Shown one piece after another: positions 51,211-62,726 of a DNA stretch of 64,000 nucleotides. How positions within the stretch are numbered: position 1 is the stretch's first letter; each line of letters opens with the position of its first letter. The translations under genes were made by a program, and so were the position numbers. The stretch comes from Kuschelorhynchus macadamiae (taxonomy: Eukaryota; Arthropoda; Insecta; Coleoptera; Curculionidae), in the NCBI GenBank assembly GCA_030620095.1, contig JAUTXW010005191.1:62001-126000 (forward strand), written 5' to 3'. The notes under the pieces were generated by a model. It was not told where the DNA came from and ran no database searches. It was given only the letters and a program-made list of their open reading frames with translations.

Positions 51211-51650
51211 CATTACATATGGAAAAACCATGGAAAATGTCGACAAAAGGATTAACATAAGGTTTACGCAATGGTCAAAAAATCACAGGAAAGATGGCGC
51301 AGAAAATTTAATTGCCAAACCGTATTATAAAGATTTAACACTGTTTTGTGAGAATTTAGTTGCTATATAAAAGCAAAAAGTTTTAGTAGAATATAATAAA
51401 CCAGTTTACGTTGAATATTCAATTTGAAGGTGTGAGTGTGTTATGGTTTATATTTGGATTTTTTAAGATTTTGGTCCGTCCCTTTTCGTTGTAGCGTGTA
51501 TTTTATGTTAAAAAAAAGAGCCTAACAAATCCCATCCCATAGCAGGTAGGGTAAGTTTGCATAATTTCAACATAACTTGAAAGTATAAAGATTATAAACT
51601 TAATTGGGAGAAATAGAGAATTTTTTACGCTTTTTATTTTTTGTGTGATC

Positions 51651-52871
51651 ATGGAAGTAAACAGAGATAACATTACCGGACTGTCAACCAACGAAATTCT
51701 TGACATTATTGGCACAAAAAAAGCCGATGAAAAAACTTTTAATGATAAAAAAGAACTGGTTTTATATCAAAATAACGATACAGGCCCATTTATGGTCTTT
51801 GTTGAAAATAAGAATGCGGGAAGCTTTAGCCCACTAAAAATTGCAAAAGAAATATTACAACTGAAATTAGAAAATATTATTAGGTTCAGCACTAAGGGTA
51901 GAAATAGAATAGGTATAGAATTCAAAACTTATGACACGGCAAACGAATTTGCTAAAGATATTAGACTAAAGGAAAAAGGTTTCAACATCTTTATCCCCTA
52001 TAATTTTGTCACGTGTAAGGGGGTGGTCCGGCATGTCGATGTCTCCTTCTCAATGGAGGAGATATTGCAGGCTAGCACATCCTCTTACCAAATATTAAAT
52101 GTTAAAAGAATGAATAGAAAATTAATAAAAGCAGGCAATATTGAATATATACCCACAGGCACGGTTCTTTTTATTTTCAGGGGCGTTAAAATCCCAGAGG
52201 AAGTGGAGATTTACTCCCTTCCAATGCAAGTTACCCCATATGTTCCTCCAGTGACGCAGTGCTATAAATGCTTTAGATATGGCCACACAAAACACTTGTG
52301 TAAATCAATAAATTCCAACTGTAAGAATTGTGGTAAAGTTCATGAAGAAGATCAGACGGAACCTTGCAATATGAAATGTATAGGCTGCGGAAGCAGCAAT
52401 CACAACTCAACATCAAGAATTTGCCCAGAATATACTCGTCAAAAAAACATCAAACGCATTATGGTATTCGAAAACATGACATACTTTGATGCAAATAGAA
52501 AAATCCCAAAAATTTACAACAATACTTTTGCGTATAAAGCACGGGAATTCCCCCCACTTCCAGTGGTAACACCAAAGAACTCAATTCCGGTCAACCAAGG
52601 GCAGGCAGCTCTTAAACACTCATCACAAAAAAAAACAATAAACGGTTATTTTCTGAAACTAACAGCAGCCCAAAACGGAAGAAAACGAACACTAGACAGG
52701 GTGGCTATGATAAGAAAGCCCACGATGACATACTCATTCAGCCAAACTCTCGCCCGACAAGATCACTACGGGAACACTCTCCTGACACCGGGATCCGAAG
52801 TGTGGATGTGGGGCCAGGAGAGATACCAGGACATGCAGATTCAAATTCAATGGAAATATCAACATTACTAA
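51651..52871 (+). CDS. LINE ORF1, gag-like with CCHC knuckles, intact
   Basis: An uninterrupted 406-residue frame from ATG at 51651 (MEVNRDNITGLS); an upstream GTG at 51645 is not a plausible eukaryotic start. A central region (residues about 60-190) resembles the RNA-binding fold of LINE gag proteins. Three zinc knuckles follow: CYKCFRYGHTKHLC, CKNCGKVHEEDQTEPC and CIGCGSSNHNSTSRIC. Then comes QKNIKRIMVFENMTYFDANR, a block common after the knuckles in I-type elements, and a disordered tail. It would package element RNA. The frame is intact although ORF2 is broken. Confidence 0.85.
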   Translation: MEVNRDNITGLSTNEILDIIGTKKADEKTFNDKKELVLYQNNDTGPFMVFVENKNAGSFSPLKIAKEILQLKLENIIRFSTKGRNRIGIEFKTYDTANEFAKDIRLKEKGFNIFIPYNFVTCKGVVRHVDVSFSMEEILQASTSSYQILNVKRMNRKLIKAGNIEYIPTGTVLFIFRGVKIPEEVEIYSLPMQVTPYVPPVTQCYKCFRYGHTKHLCKSINSNCKNCGKVHEEDQTEPCNMKCIGCGSSNHNSTSRICPEYTRQKNIKRIMVFENMTYFDANRKIPKIYNNTFAYKAREFPPLPVVTPKNSIPVNQGQAALKHSSQKKTINGYFLKLTAAQNGRKRTLDRVAMIRKPTMTYSFSQTLARQDHYGNTLLTPGSEVWMWGQERYQDMQIQIQWKYQHY

Positions 52872-53088
52872 ACTCTACGATAAAACCTACAGAACAACTG
52901 AATTCAGCACAAAATATTATTTTAAAAGAAATATCAAATAAAAAGGTAAACGAAAATAGTGAAAATGATTCTAGTATGGAAACGGTAATCAGCATTTAAT
53001 TTCATTTTTTATACTTCAGCTACCCTTGTCCCATTTAATTTATCCCCTAAATTAAAATAAAATAAATAAACAACACAATCTCATAAAA

Positions 53089-55690
53089 ATGGCTAATATA
53101 CATCAAACACCTATAAAGATCCTTCAATGGAATATACACAGCTATAACTCAAATAGGGGAAATTTGATATCGCTTATAAGGGAAAATGACCCAGATCTTA
53201 TCTTATTAAATGAAACATGGTTAGAAACTTGCTTCTTAAAGGGCTTTGATATATTGAGAAAAGATAGAACAGATGGATATGGTGGCGTAGCCACAATCAT
53301 TAAAAAAAGTATTAACTATAGAATCTTACACACCCCACAGTTAAATAAATTTCCAGATACACAAAGTTTAATTATTAAAATCAATAACCTTAAAGTAATA
53401 AATATCTATTCAATACCCAATGCAACAAACTTCCGAGAGGAAATTTACAAATATCTTAAGCGCGGGGGATGGTACGATGATCATTATGGGAGACCTTAAT
53501 GCTCACCACAGGCTATGGGGCAGTAGGGAAAACAACACGAAAGGTAACATCTTGGCGGAGGCAATTTGATGAATGACGGAAGATGACATTGGTCTTGATT
53601 TGACATTGGACATGGACATCAGCTCAAAAACAATATGGAACATCATTCCAGATTGTGGAAGTAGTGACCATTACCCTACTATGTGCTCTATATATCAACA
53701 AACAAATAGGATGCAAACAGATAACCCAAATGTTCAAGGAAAAAAAAATATTAAAAAAGCCAATTGGCCTCTTTATAATTATAAAGCAGAGACTGCATAT
53801 GGTAATTTACCAAACAACATCTCCTACGAAACTTTTGAAAACAACCTTAATATGATCATTGCGGAAACAATACCTAACCAACAAGAGGGCAAGAAATATA
53901 AAATATCTAATCCATGGTGGGATGGTGAGTGCTCCACGAGGGTAAAGGAAAGAAAAACAGCAATCGCCACATTTAGACTGACGCCAAATCTAGAGAACTT
54001 TATGAATGCTAAAAAAACAATAGCCACTACAAAAACATTTTTGAAACAACGAAAAAAAACAAAATTTAGAACATATTGCTCAACTCTGAATCGGGAATCA
54101 AACATCAAAGAAGTATGGAATACAGTTAAGAGATTCGCACATACACAGGTTAATAAACCTTACCCGAAACTCCCCAATCAGCAAATAGCAACCGAAATCC
54201 TAACATTAATAATAGCTTTCCCCAAATCAAATAGAAATCCGGAGCTAACAGACAGCTATAGACCAATAGGGATGAGTTCTTGCATAGGCAAAACCTTTGA
54301 GAATATGATGAAAAATAAAATAGAATGGTCATTAGAGAACAAAAAATTTTTCTCACCATACCAAATGGGCCTCAGAAAAGGTATGGGAATAAATAATAAT
54401 ATTGCATATATTACTACATTCATACAAACGGCTTTCAGCCAAAATCAAACAGCTATAGGAGTATTTTTGGATATAAAATCAGCCTATGACAATGTGAACA
54501 TATATCAACTATATGAACGCCTCCTCGAAGCAGATATCCCCCCTCCTCTAAGCAGCGCAATTTTCAGGACCTTGGAAAATAGATGTCTATATATTAAAGA
54601 TTCGAACAACAACATCATAGGTCCAAAAACAGCCACCAAAGGACTGGTCCAGGGTTCCCCCCTAAGTTCCCTCCTCTTTAATATATACTTAAAAAACCTT
54701 TTTGATACATTTTTAGAAGCTGCTTTAGATGATACGGACAGCCGGCTTATTGGCTATGCTGATGATCTGGTATTGATATGCAAAGGCACAAACGTCATAT
54801 AAATGACAAATAAAGTAAACAACTATTTAAACATAATATCACAGTGGCTAGAGAATCACAACTTAAAACTGTCACAGAACAAATGTGAGGCAGTTTGGTT
54901 TAAACAGTCCCGATATACACAATATCCTCCAAATTTATACATAAAAGGATCACCAATCAATTATAAAGATAATATCAAGTGCTTGGGAGTATATTTGAAC
55001 AGACAGCTGAAATGGGACAGACATATAAACGAAATAATTATCAAAGCAAAAAAAGGATTAAACCTCATGAGGGTGTTTTGCGGGACTTGGTGGTGAGCAG
55101 ACCCAAAAACGCTGCAAACAGCCTTCAGAGGGTTGGTTAGGTCCCACCTAGATTTTGGCGCCATATTTTTAAAACCAACAACAAAAAAAAACATTAACAG
55201 AATAAATACCATTTTCCATCAAGGCCTAAGAATAATTACAGGCTGTATGAAATCCACTCCGGTGAATGCACTTCTGGCAGAGACCACGGAACTTGATCTT
55301 GAATCTAGATGTAAGTGGCTTGCACGCAAATTTCTTATCAAACTTTTAACAATAGATAATAACCCCATAATAGAACTACTTATTCAACTAAAACAAAATT
55401 TAACTAACAACCATCCCTCAAACTATCTGGTAAATGCACTGGACCAAATTGAACCATTTTGGGAACACTTAAGAACAAGTGACATCCTGCCGTGTTTTGA
55501 GATAGAATATGAATATCAAATACAGAAAATTACAATAATTAATCTAAATTTGAAAAAAGACAGTGGAAACAATAATAGAGAATTTTTGGAACAAACAGAA
55601 AAATACTGTAACGAATACACCTTTGTATCAAAATGTATGCATCAAAACAGGGGGAATCTGTGGGATATGGTATCCATATCCCAGAACTAA
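53089..55690 (+). pseudogene. LINE ORF2: endonuclease and reverse transcriptase, deleted
   Basis: ATG at 53089: IKILQWNIHSYNSNRGNL and LILLNETWLE (endonuclease). A frameshift near 53463 leads to MIIMGDLNAHHRLWGS; part of the domain after it is deleted, then NIIPDCGSSDHYP closes the endonuclease. A second deletion removes the start of the reverse transcriptase (frame jumps to KSNRNPELTDSYRPIGMSS). RT blocks follow: SPYQMGLRKGMGINNN, VFLDIKSAYDNVNIYQLYE, GLVQGSPLSSLLFNIYL and IGYADDLVLICKG (catalytic YADD near 54757). TAA at 54800 and TGA near 55094 interrupt the C-terminal part, which ends at 55690. I-clade affinity is by overall pattern. Confidence 0.85.
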
Positions 55691-56532
55691 ATTACAATTT
55701 TTCAGGAAAACTGCCAGGGAAGATAAAAAAAATAAAAAAAAAAGGAAATAAATTAAGAAAAGAATAATAATAATAGTAAGAATAAATAAATAAAAAACAC
55801 CAAAAAGAGAAGAAAGAAAAGGGAAGAAATAAAGAAAGAAAGAAAGAAAAAGAGAGAAGTACTAAAGTAAGAAGATAATGGGACCAGAATGATCCAAGAT
55901 TCAGACTGCCTGGACCCAAGGGAGAAGAGCTGGCAAATTGTCATAGCACATGACAGCGCCATAAAACAAAACTGAACTGAACGTCAATAACAGAAAACTT
56001 CAATAATAATTCAAATCAGAATTTAACAGCCGGCGAATTGTCTAGAGCCGTTTTAAAAACTAATTCAGCGTTAAAATGCCAAGAAATAATAAATCTTGGT
56101 ATTTCTAATGAGGGTTTTCAGTTGGTAAATAGAAGGAAGAAGAGCAAACCTAAAGAGAATGCAATTGTGGGCTGCGGAAGCGTAGGCGTCAACTCGAATT
56201 TGAAAGCAATGGAAAAATTATCATTTCTTCATATCTACAAATTACATCCCGATACAACGGTTGAATCACTGACAGCATATCTACAGCCCCTTTTCCCGGA
56301 GGTTATCTGCGAATCCATGAAATCTAAATTTCCTAATTCTTACTCATCGTTTAAAATCACAATAAAGGAAGAAAATTTAAATATAGCCTTGGATCCATCT
56401 ATTTGGCCAAAAGAAACGATGTTGAATTGATTTTTTCACAGACTAGCAACCAGGACAAGTGCAATCTAAATGCAGAACAGTGTCTTTCTAAATTTTTAAA
56501 TAAAAACAATGTATTGAGTTTATTTTATGTAA

Positions 56533-56540
56533 ATGTACAG
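56533..56540 (+). repeat. 8-bp target duplication, left copy (hAT-2)
   Basis: ATGTACAG, identical to 59771-59778. Confidence 0.95.
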
Positions 56541-59500
56541 CAGTGGCGGCTCGTGAGTATATTGAAGGGTGAGGCTACATGAGGTTAATTTTGTTTAAAT
56601 GTGAATAAATTTCCACGTCACCCATGAGGTATTATTCTGCGACGCGTTGACCTTTTTTTTTTAATGGAGGTCATCGCCAATAGCCCTACTAAACCATTAA
56701 AAACTAAAAAAATAAACTCTAAAAAAATTAAATAAAAAGTAAACAAAACAAGTAAAATATGTACACCTATCACTAAAATATAGCGGTGATTGCGATAATA
56801 AAAACATAATTTAGTTTATTAAAACTTAAAATAAATAGTTGTATGAAATAAGATAAAAAACTACTTTTTGTACATTAAATCTATACGTCTGTCTTTTAAG
56901 GTTGCAAATTTATCTATAATTTGGTCGTAAAAGTTTTGGTCTTCACTAAGTTCTGACAGTAATTCCTGCTCTATTGACATCATTGCTAAACCCGAAAGCC
57001 GTTCTTGTGTCATTGTGTTTCTTAGGTAGGTTTTGATCCGTTTAAGACATGAAAAATTTCGTTCGGCCGATACACTTGTTGCGGGAATAGTTAAAACTAA
57101 ATTAAAAAGCTTATATGCTTCCGCAAAAATTGCTTTAAAATCTTTAAATAACAAAGCTAGACTTTTTTCGACATCTAAATTTGAAAATTGTTCATCCCTA
57201 TACAATACAGAAAGCTCATTCTTTAATCTATCTCTGTCAAAAATGTTTGGATAATTTTTTAATAAATTATTTAATAAGTCGTCTGGAAAGCATTTAACAT
57301 ATTCCGAATATTTTGTTTAAGCGACTAAAGCAAAGAAATTTAAATTATTTAAATTTTCAAACCGCGTCCCTAATTGAAGAATTATACAATCTATTATTTC
57401 GAAATATAATATTTTATATTTAGTAAAAATATCAAAGTCGCTAGAACATTGCCCTCGACGTGTGTTCTTGTAAAGAAAATTCCAAATTAAAGTTGGACTA
57501 AGCAATCCTTCATCCATTTTTTGGAACTAAAAGGAATTCTATACCCACCTCTTACCATTGGCAGTTGGCAGAATAGTGGCTTTTTTAGCAATATTGAAAA
57601 GTTCTTTGAAATGGTCCTCGTTTCTAAATTCAATAATTCGTTGCTTGGCAAGGTTTATTTGCGAAATGCAGTAATTTATATCTAAATGCTTTAACTGTAA
57701 TATTTAAAACAGTACATCAGTGCAACTAAAAATTTGTTTATAAATATGCGTTAAAAGGCAAAATTCGAAATCATTAAAATGCTTTAGAAATCCTTTTGCA
57801 CCATTAATAGATTCTGTTCCAGAACTTAAGTCATTAATAATAGTTTCAAATACTATAATTAAATTGTCCCATTCATTAGCCACTAAGTTTAAAATTTTAG
57901 ACCGTGTATACCATCGCGTTTCTACAGCTCGCGGAATTCTTTTACCTACTATCTGATTAAGCACAAAAGACCGTTTTGGTGATTGGTGGAAATAATTTGG
58001 TATTCCTAATAAAGTGGCAAAAAATATACGAGTTTGGGTAATCAGTTTTGTTCCCTGTTGTAAAACTAGATTTAATCTGTGGGCGCAACAATGAGTAAAC
58101 ATAGCTAAAGGAGCAATAGATCTAACTTTTGTTTGAAGCCCATTTATTTCACCTGCCATAACACTAGCCCCATCGTAACACTGCGCGACCAATTTATTTT
58201 TAAAGTCATAAGGCTCTAAGCTGTTTTGTATTAAATGAAAAAGGCTCTCTGCTGTTCTATTATTGCTAACGTCAAAAAATCCTAAAAATCTTTCTTTTAA
58301 AGATCCGTTGGTCACATACCTAACTGTTATCGAACACTGTGATTTTTCTGTTATATCAGTACTATCATCCGCAATTACGCCAAAAAAACAACAATCGGTG
58401 TCATTGATTTCTTTTTTTATATATTCTTGAATATAGTCATGTATGCAACCAATTAGTTCATTTTGTATAGTCTTAGATTGTCCCGTAAAAATATTACTAA
58501 ATTTAGCACAATGTTCAGTAAGTTCGGCATTTCTTTTTATTAAGCATGCAAATATTTCCTTAAAATTGCCACGGTTAAAAGAATCTGTTGTTTCATTATG
58601 ACCTCGAAATGCCAAGTCCTGTTTACCCAAAGTAATAGTAACATCAATTAAATAATTTAATAATAAATGGGTTTTTCGAACATTTTCATTATAAACAATT
58701 TTATTAAGACTTGCATTTTCTTGTAGTGCATCCGCAATAGTCGCCCTATTTTGCTCCAGTCTTGTAAGTGCTACCGAATTTTTAATATGCTCTCTTGAAC
58801 TTTCATGCGATTTTACTGCTCGTGAAAAATTTTTTAAATCCGAATATCCGCCCCCTGAACTCCAATTATTTTTGACGCAACCTAATAAAATACAAGGCCA
58901 ACAATATAAGCTTTCTTTATAAATACTTCCGCATAGCCACCTATAAGTTTCGTACCAAGATATTTGAAAAGTTCTTGAATATTTTTTACCTTGCCTCTTA
59001 TCGTTAAATATTGCTAAAATTTTCGGCGTCGGACGGCTACCTAATATCTGTTTCTTTTCAGTTTCGCTTCTTCTTAAAAAAGGCGTTTCAATTAATGAAG
59101 CAATAATGTCGTGAATAGGATTCATTTCAAAAGCAAAAAGCAAATACAAAAAATGGAACGGTCCAACTTACCAAATCAAAACAAAACAAAAACTTACTCA
59201 CGCGTATTTATTCACCTTAAAAGACAGAACGCCCTCAATCAGCGATTATCGCAATCTATTTCCTATTTCTTTCTCAGCCGCACGCACTACGTAAAAAGAA
59301 GCCGTTGGAATATTTCGCTAGTCATGTGATTTAAATAACCAATAAAAGCATATCCAAGCTACAGATTTATCGCCTCAAGAATGCAATAGAAAACGCGTGC
59401 ATCGGCAATCGCCATCCCGCTCTGTTGTAATCAGGTGACTCGCCGGCATCGGCATCGGCCGTTGATAAATAAGTCAGAAGTCGAAACTTTCCAAGCTAAA

Positions 59501-59770
59501 ATTATTTCGCCTCATTCGAGAGCACTTTCTCTAGGAATGGGTTTGCACGGATTGCACGGTCGGTTTTTTGATGTGGTCAGAATTTATTTTCTAAAATATA
59601 TATTATGGGATTATATTTTGTTTTTTTTTTTAATGTTATTATGTTGTAAAACTGTTAAAAAGTATATTTCTAATTGGTAATAGATAAAAAGTTATATAAA
59701 AAAATTCTCTTTTCCTTTATTTTGGGGGTGAGGCGCGGCCTCAGAGGCCTACCCTGACGAGCCGCCACTG
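56541..59770 (-). mobile_element. hAT transposon 2 (3230 bp)
   Basis: Inverted termini CAGTGGCGGCTCGT and a perfect 8-bp duplication ATGTACAG. It encodes a minus-strand transposase filling most of its length. It is distinct in sequence from hAT-1, though both termini begin CAGTGGCG. Confidence 0.95.
56861..59125 (-). pseudogene. hAT transposase (DUF4371/ZMYM1-like), a few lesions
   Basis: The frame is open from 59149; the ATG at 59125 (MNPIHDIIASLIETPFLRR) is the likelier start. Features in order: a zinc-finger-like region (YCWPCILLGC), GHNETTDSFNRGNFKEI, the catalytic core with GVIADDSTDITEKSQCSI (first Asp) and AQCYDGASVMAGEINGLQ (second Asp), THCCAHRLNLVLQ, and ETRWYTRSK. A stop at about 57704 and at least two more breaks precede the C-terminal dimerisation domain at 57205-56861 (TSVSAERNFSCLKRIKTYLR). 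About 750 codons, fewer than five lesions. Confidence 0.9.
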
Positions 59771-59778
59771 ATGTACAG
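59771..59778 (+). repeat. 8-bp target duplication, right copy (hAT-2)
   Basis: ATGTACAG directly after GCCGCCACTG. Confidence 0.95.
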
Positions 59779-60149
59779 TGTCTTGGCAATAAGGTAGACC
59801 ACATCAACTTATTTCTTGACAAATATAATTTTGATATTTTTTGTGTTTCTGAGCATTGGCTCTCCGATGTTAAATTAAAGCAATCAATAAACTTAAATGG
59901 CTATTATTTGGCCAGTTCTTTTTCAAGGATACTTAAAAAGCATGGAGGGGTTTGTATATTTACTAAAAATAACGTAATAACTCAGCCAATTGATTTAAGT
60001 AGCTCATAAACAATCTTATTATCTAAAGAAATAGAATGCTAATTTATGTTCACTTGCTGAATGGAACAATAAAAAATTTAAAATTTTTCACTCCATGAAC
60101 ATTCCAATACAACAGAATATGCAAATTTACTGATAAGAAGATCCCAAAT

Positions 60150-60545
60150 TGTAATTTTAATTTACTTGGGTCAGGCGAATCTAATTTATATTATTCAGTT
60201 TTTAGTAGAGTTTTAGCAATGCACATTATTAGTGTCTGTTAGCAAGAACAACCTTAAATTTTGAATTTATAAAATAATAATAATAATATTTAGTCCTTAT
60301 TTTTCCTTCCTGTTGTTCCTTTTTATAGTGGTCTTTTTTGTTTGTGCCTTTTAAGTCGTCCAGACAGACCCCTGGGCGTGAAGCGAGTGTCCCCGTCTTT
60401 GTTATGTTATCGCTGTAATTATTATTATTGTATGGGCTTTTTAAATTTTATATTAGGTATTAAGTACACATTTTAAGTATATATTACGCCCTTTCCTTCG
60501 TTATAGTTACCTCACTGATTGTTTTGTCTCTTTAACTCAGGGAAA
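60150..60545. other. Spacer / 5' UTR of the next LINE
   Basis: No gene. 60300-60545 contains pyrimidine-rich and GC-moderate sequence (GACAGACCCCTGGGCG near 60364) that probably is the 5' UTR of the LINE whose ORF1 starts at 60546. Confidence 0.4.
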
Positions 60546-61723
60546 ATGCTCCGAAATTTTAAATGTTGTCGAAGTAAAGACTTTGCTAATTACTGCTGCA
60601 TAGTGTGTTTCGGTGTTTTTCATCCTAGTTGTTTTGAGCGTCTGCCTAAAGCAGTTGTGATTGGAGGGCGTAGGATCTACTGTTCCCTAGAATGTCAGGA
60701 GCATGCTTTAGAGAAAGAAAATGAATGTCAGCGGTTTTTAACAGAAATTCTCAATTTAAAACAGGAATTAAAAGAGAGGGACTGCCATATTCGTCGAGTA
60801 AAAAGCAACAGCGATGCATTCGAGGATGAAGTTGCAGAAGCAGAGAGAAAGTTTACTGCCGAACTTGATAAACAGAATAAGCTGTTAGAGGGACTCAGAA
60901 CTGAAATAAGAAGGTTAGAAGATAAAAACAGGGATCTAACAACAGAAATAAAAAACTGCAGTGAATCCGAAGACAAGCTCAGAAATGAAGTATCGGAATT
61001 AACTAAGCTTAGCAGTAGTATGACCATTACCATTGAGACGCTGGAGAAGGAGAACGAATGCTATGCAAAGGACATCAAGCTTCTCAATCAGCAAATTTTC
61101 TCGCTCAATAGTAAACCACATAACGAATCAGTCAGTGCAAATTCTGTTAGGGACTCTGGTCAGAGAAGGCGTCAGCTTTTGATTATCGGCAACGAGATGG
61201 CTAGAGGCTGTATGTCATTATTTAGGAGGTTTACACAAGGAACATTACATTACACGATTTGAATTGTCAATGGCGTTCTAAGTTTCTGTTTGAGGAACTG
61301 GTCTCTGAATGCATATCCTACTGCGCCAAATTCACAAAGGATGATTGTATTGTGTTTTTCTGTGGACCGGAGAATGCTATTAGGGGGACACCAATTAAAG
61401 CAGAACAGGTTCAGTGTCTACTTAAAGCCTGTAGTAATACAAATCTCGTGATAGTGAGCACCCCTCGTTATAGAAATAGACCTGTTTTGAACAGTTTTAT
61501 CCGTGATCAAAACATATTTTTGGAAAAACAACTTGTCCAGGAGCTCGTCAGCTTTATTCTTCTTACCTTGACTACTCACGAACACCTTATGTACTATGAC
61601 GAAAGGGCAGAGCTGGTCAGTCTCTTGTGCCGTGGTTTTCCAGTCCAACCTGAGAAATCTTCAAACACAACCAACGTCGAATCAACTTTTCTCATTTCAC
61701 CGACAAGTCAGCAACAACTCTGA
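60546..61723 (+). pseudogene. LINE ORF1: PHD-like finger, coiled coil, SGNH-like domain
   Basis: ATG at 60546 (MLRNFKCC). Residues about 7-55 are Cys-rich and PHD-like (FANYCCIVCFGVFHPSCFER, then IYCSLECQ). Residues 60-190 form a long heptad-rich coiled coil. Then QLLIIGNEMARG matches block I of SGNH esterases (usually GDSxxRG). After one frameshift near 61240 come VFFCGPENAIRG (block III, usually GxND) and THEHLMYYDERAELVSLL (the terminal DxxH/GxHL region). The Ser and Asp/His catalytic positions look degenerate. ORF1 esterase domains are known in CR1-group LINEs and are thought to act at membranes or on element RNPs. Confidence 0.75.
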
Positions 61724-61764
61724 CACCAATTACAAATGCTTCGCCACAACTGAACAGCCTTGTC

Positions 61765-62405
61765 ATGTTCTACCAGAATGTCAGAGGGCTTCGCACAAAG
61801 ATTGGTGAGATTTCTCTTGCAGTTTTGTCTTGCGACTATGACTTGATATGTCTCACTGAGACGTGGCTTAACACGGATATTTCAAACAACGAAATTTTTA
61901 ATAACAAACATGTAGTTTTTCGTAGAGATAGGAGTTATGAGGAACTAGGGTGTCATCGCGGCGGTGGAGTGTTGATTGCCGTTTCTTGTGCTTTTCATGT
62001 AACTCTGGTTACTACTCCTACTTATATGGACTTTGATGATGTTTGGGTCCTGGTGCGCGCGGGCAATGCAAGTTTGATTTTGGGCTGCGTTTATTTTCCA
62101 CCTAATTCTAGCCAGGAGTGCTATCAGTCTTTTTGTGATACCTGCGAGTCGTTGAGAAACAGATACGATAGTCACACATTTTTTGTTTTCGGGGACTTTA
62201 ATCTTTCTTCGGTGGAATGGGTTTATGAGGATAACACACTTGTTCCAAAATCTCTGCCATCTCCAGCTTCTGAAACTCTTATTGTTTCAATGAGCTTTTT
62301 TGAATTGCAGCAAATGAACTCATTGTGCAATCACATGGGCAGAATTCTGGATTTAGTATTTGCCAGTGACTTTGTCAATGCCTCCATAAGCTGTTCGGGA
62401 AAATT
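61765..62405 (+). pseudogene. LINE ORF2 endonuclease, truncated
   Basis: From ATG at 61765: MFYQNVRGLRTKIGEISLAV, LICLTETWLNTDISNNEIF (catalytic Glu), GCHRGGGVLIAVSCAF, SLILGCVYFPPNSSQECYQ, FFVFGDFNLSSVEW (GDFN) and GRILDLVFASDFVNASISC. Open for about 213 residues, then the match ends at about 62397-62410, before the terminal SDHxP block and the whole reverse transcriptase. The break coincides with a change to pyrimidine-rich sequence, suggesting that a later element inserted here. Confidence 0.8.
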
Positions 62406-62560
62406 ACTAGTAGTTATAATAGGGGAGCGCCTCCTCCTCCTCCTCTTCCTCTCTCTCATGTCCCTCATTCTTAACTTCCTCCCCTTTTATTCTCATTCGC
62501 ATCATATTTTTTAATTTTTTCTCTTTGTTCTCCCACATTTGATTTTGCATTCTTAAGTCT

Positions 62561-62590
62561 TATAAATAGGTGCATCATGATCATTTTAGT
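62561..62590 (+). promoter_or_regulatory. Putative core promoter (TATA + Inr)
   Basis: TATAAATA at 62561-62568 with Inr-like TCATTTTAGT at 62581-62590, about 190 bp upstream of the first small ORF. Confidence 0.4.
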
Positions 62591-62726
62591 ATGCCGAGAC
62601 ACATTTACTAAGCTGTGCTCGAGTTGCGTAAAAAGTTATTTTTGAATTTTTCCACCAATTTTGTATAAAACAAAAAGAAAAAATGTGTCAAGTAATAAGT
62701 GAATTATGTGTAATCGCGAAAAATGA

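Larger units (their letters stand above)
44911..51450 (+). pseudogene. Polinton-type DNA polymerase B remnant, split by a hAT
   Basis: Two fragments of one protein lie at 44911-45231 and 51211-51450. The first reads GYVLEVNLEYPTGLHDAPNE, then KDVIHYTLLNSAIE. After a frameshift it continues GFIKSPWIKPYIDLKTKR and FEKNNYKLANN. The second begins TYGKTMENVDKRINIRF and continues IAKPYYKDLTLFCENLVAI and YNKPVYVEYS. These are the palm-domain blocks of protein-primed family B polymerases of Polinton/Maverick elements and related virus-like elements (the YxLEVDxxYP and NNxxxGKTMEN regions). The exonuclease and N-terminal domains are absent here, as is the catalytic DTD block. The hAT insertion cuts between Asn codons; removing it with one target copy would leave the flanks in phase. 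Stops and a frameshift make it dead. Confidence 0.75.
51545..55981 (+). mobile_element. I-like non-LTR retrotransposon, defective
   Basis: ORF1 (51651-52871), ORF2 (53089-55690), a purine-rich 3' UTR (55690-55900) and a terminal CTGAACTGAAC repeat at 55971-55981, typical of I/R1-group tails. The 5' limit is estimated from where the polymerase remnant ends and ORF1 leader begins. Confidence 0.75.
55982..60030 (+). pseudogene. CR1/Kiri-like LINE remnant, split by hAT-2
   Basis: The end of an ORF1 is open to 56430: LSFLHIYKLHPDTTVESLTA, PEVICESMKSKFPNSYSSFK, DPSIWPKETMLN, the conserved ORF1 C-terminal block of this LINE group. Broken frames continue to 56540. After the hAT (56541-59770) the endonuclease start appears at 59779: VDHINLFLDKYNFDIF, CVSEHWLSDVKLKQSI, then HGGVCIFTKN. 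It fades out by about 60150. The 5' part of ORF1 is missing, cut off where the I-like element ends. Confidence 0.75.

Noticed and set aside
55692..55962. Minus-strand Phe/Leu/Ser-rich ORFs
   Set aside because: Complement of the purine-rich LINE 3' UTR; low-complexity, not a membrane protein.
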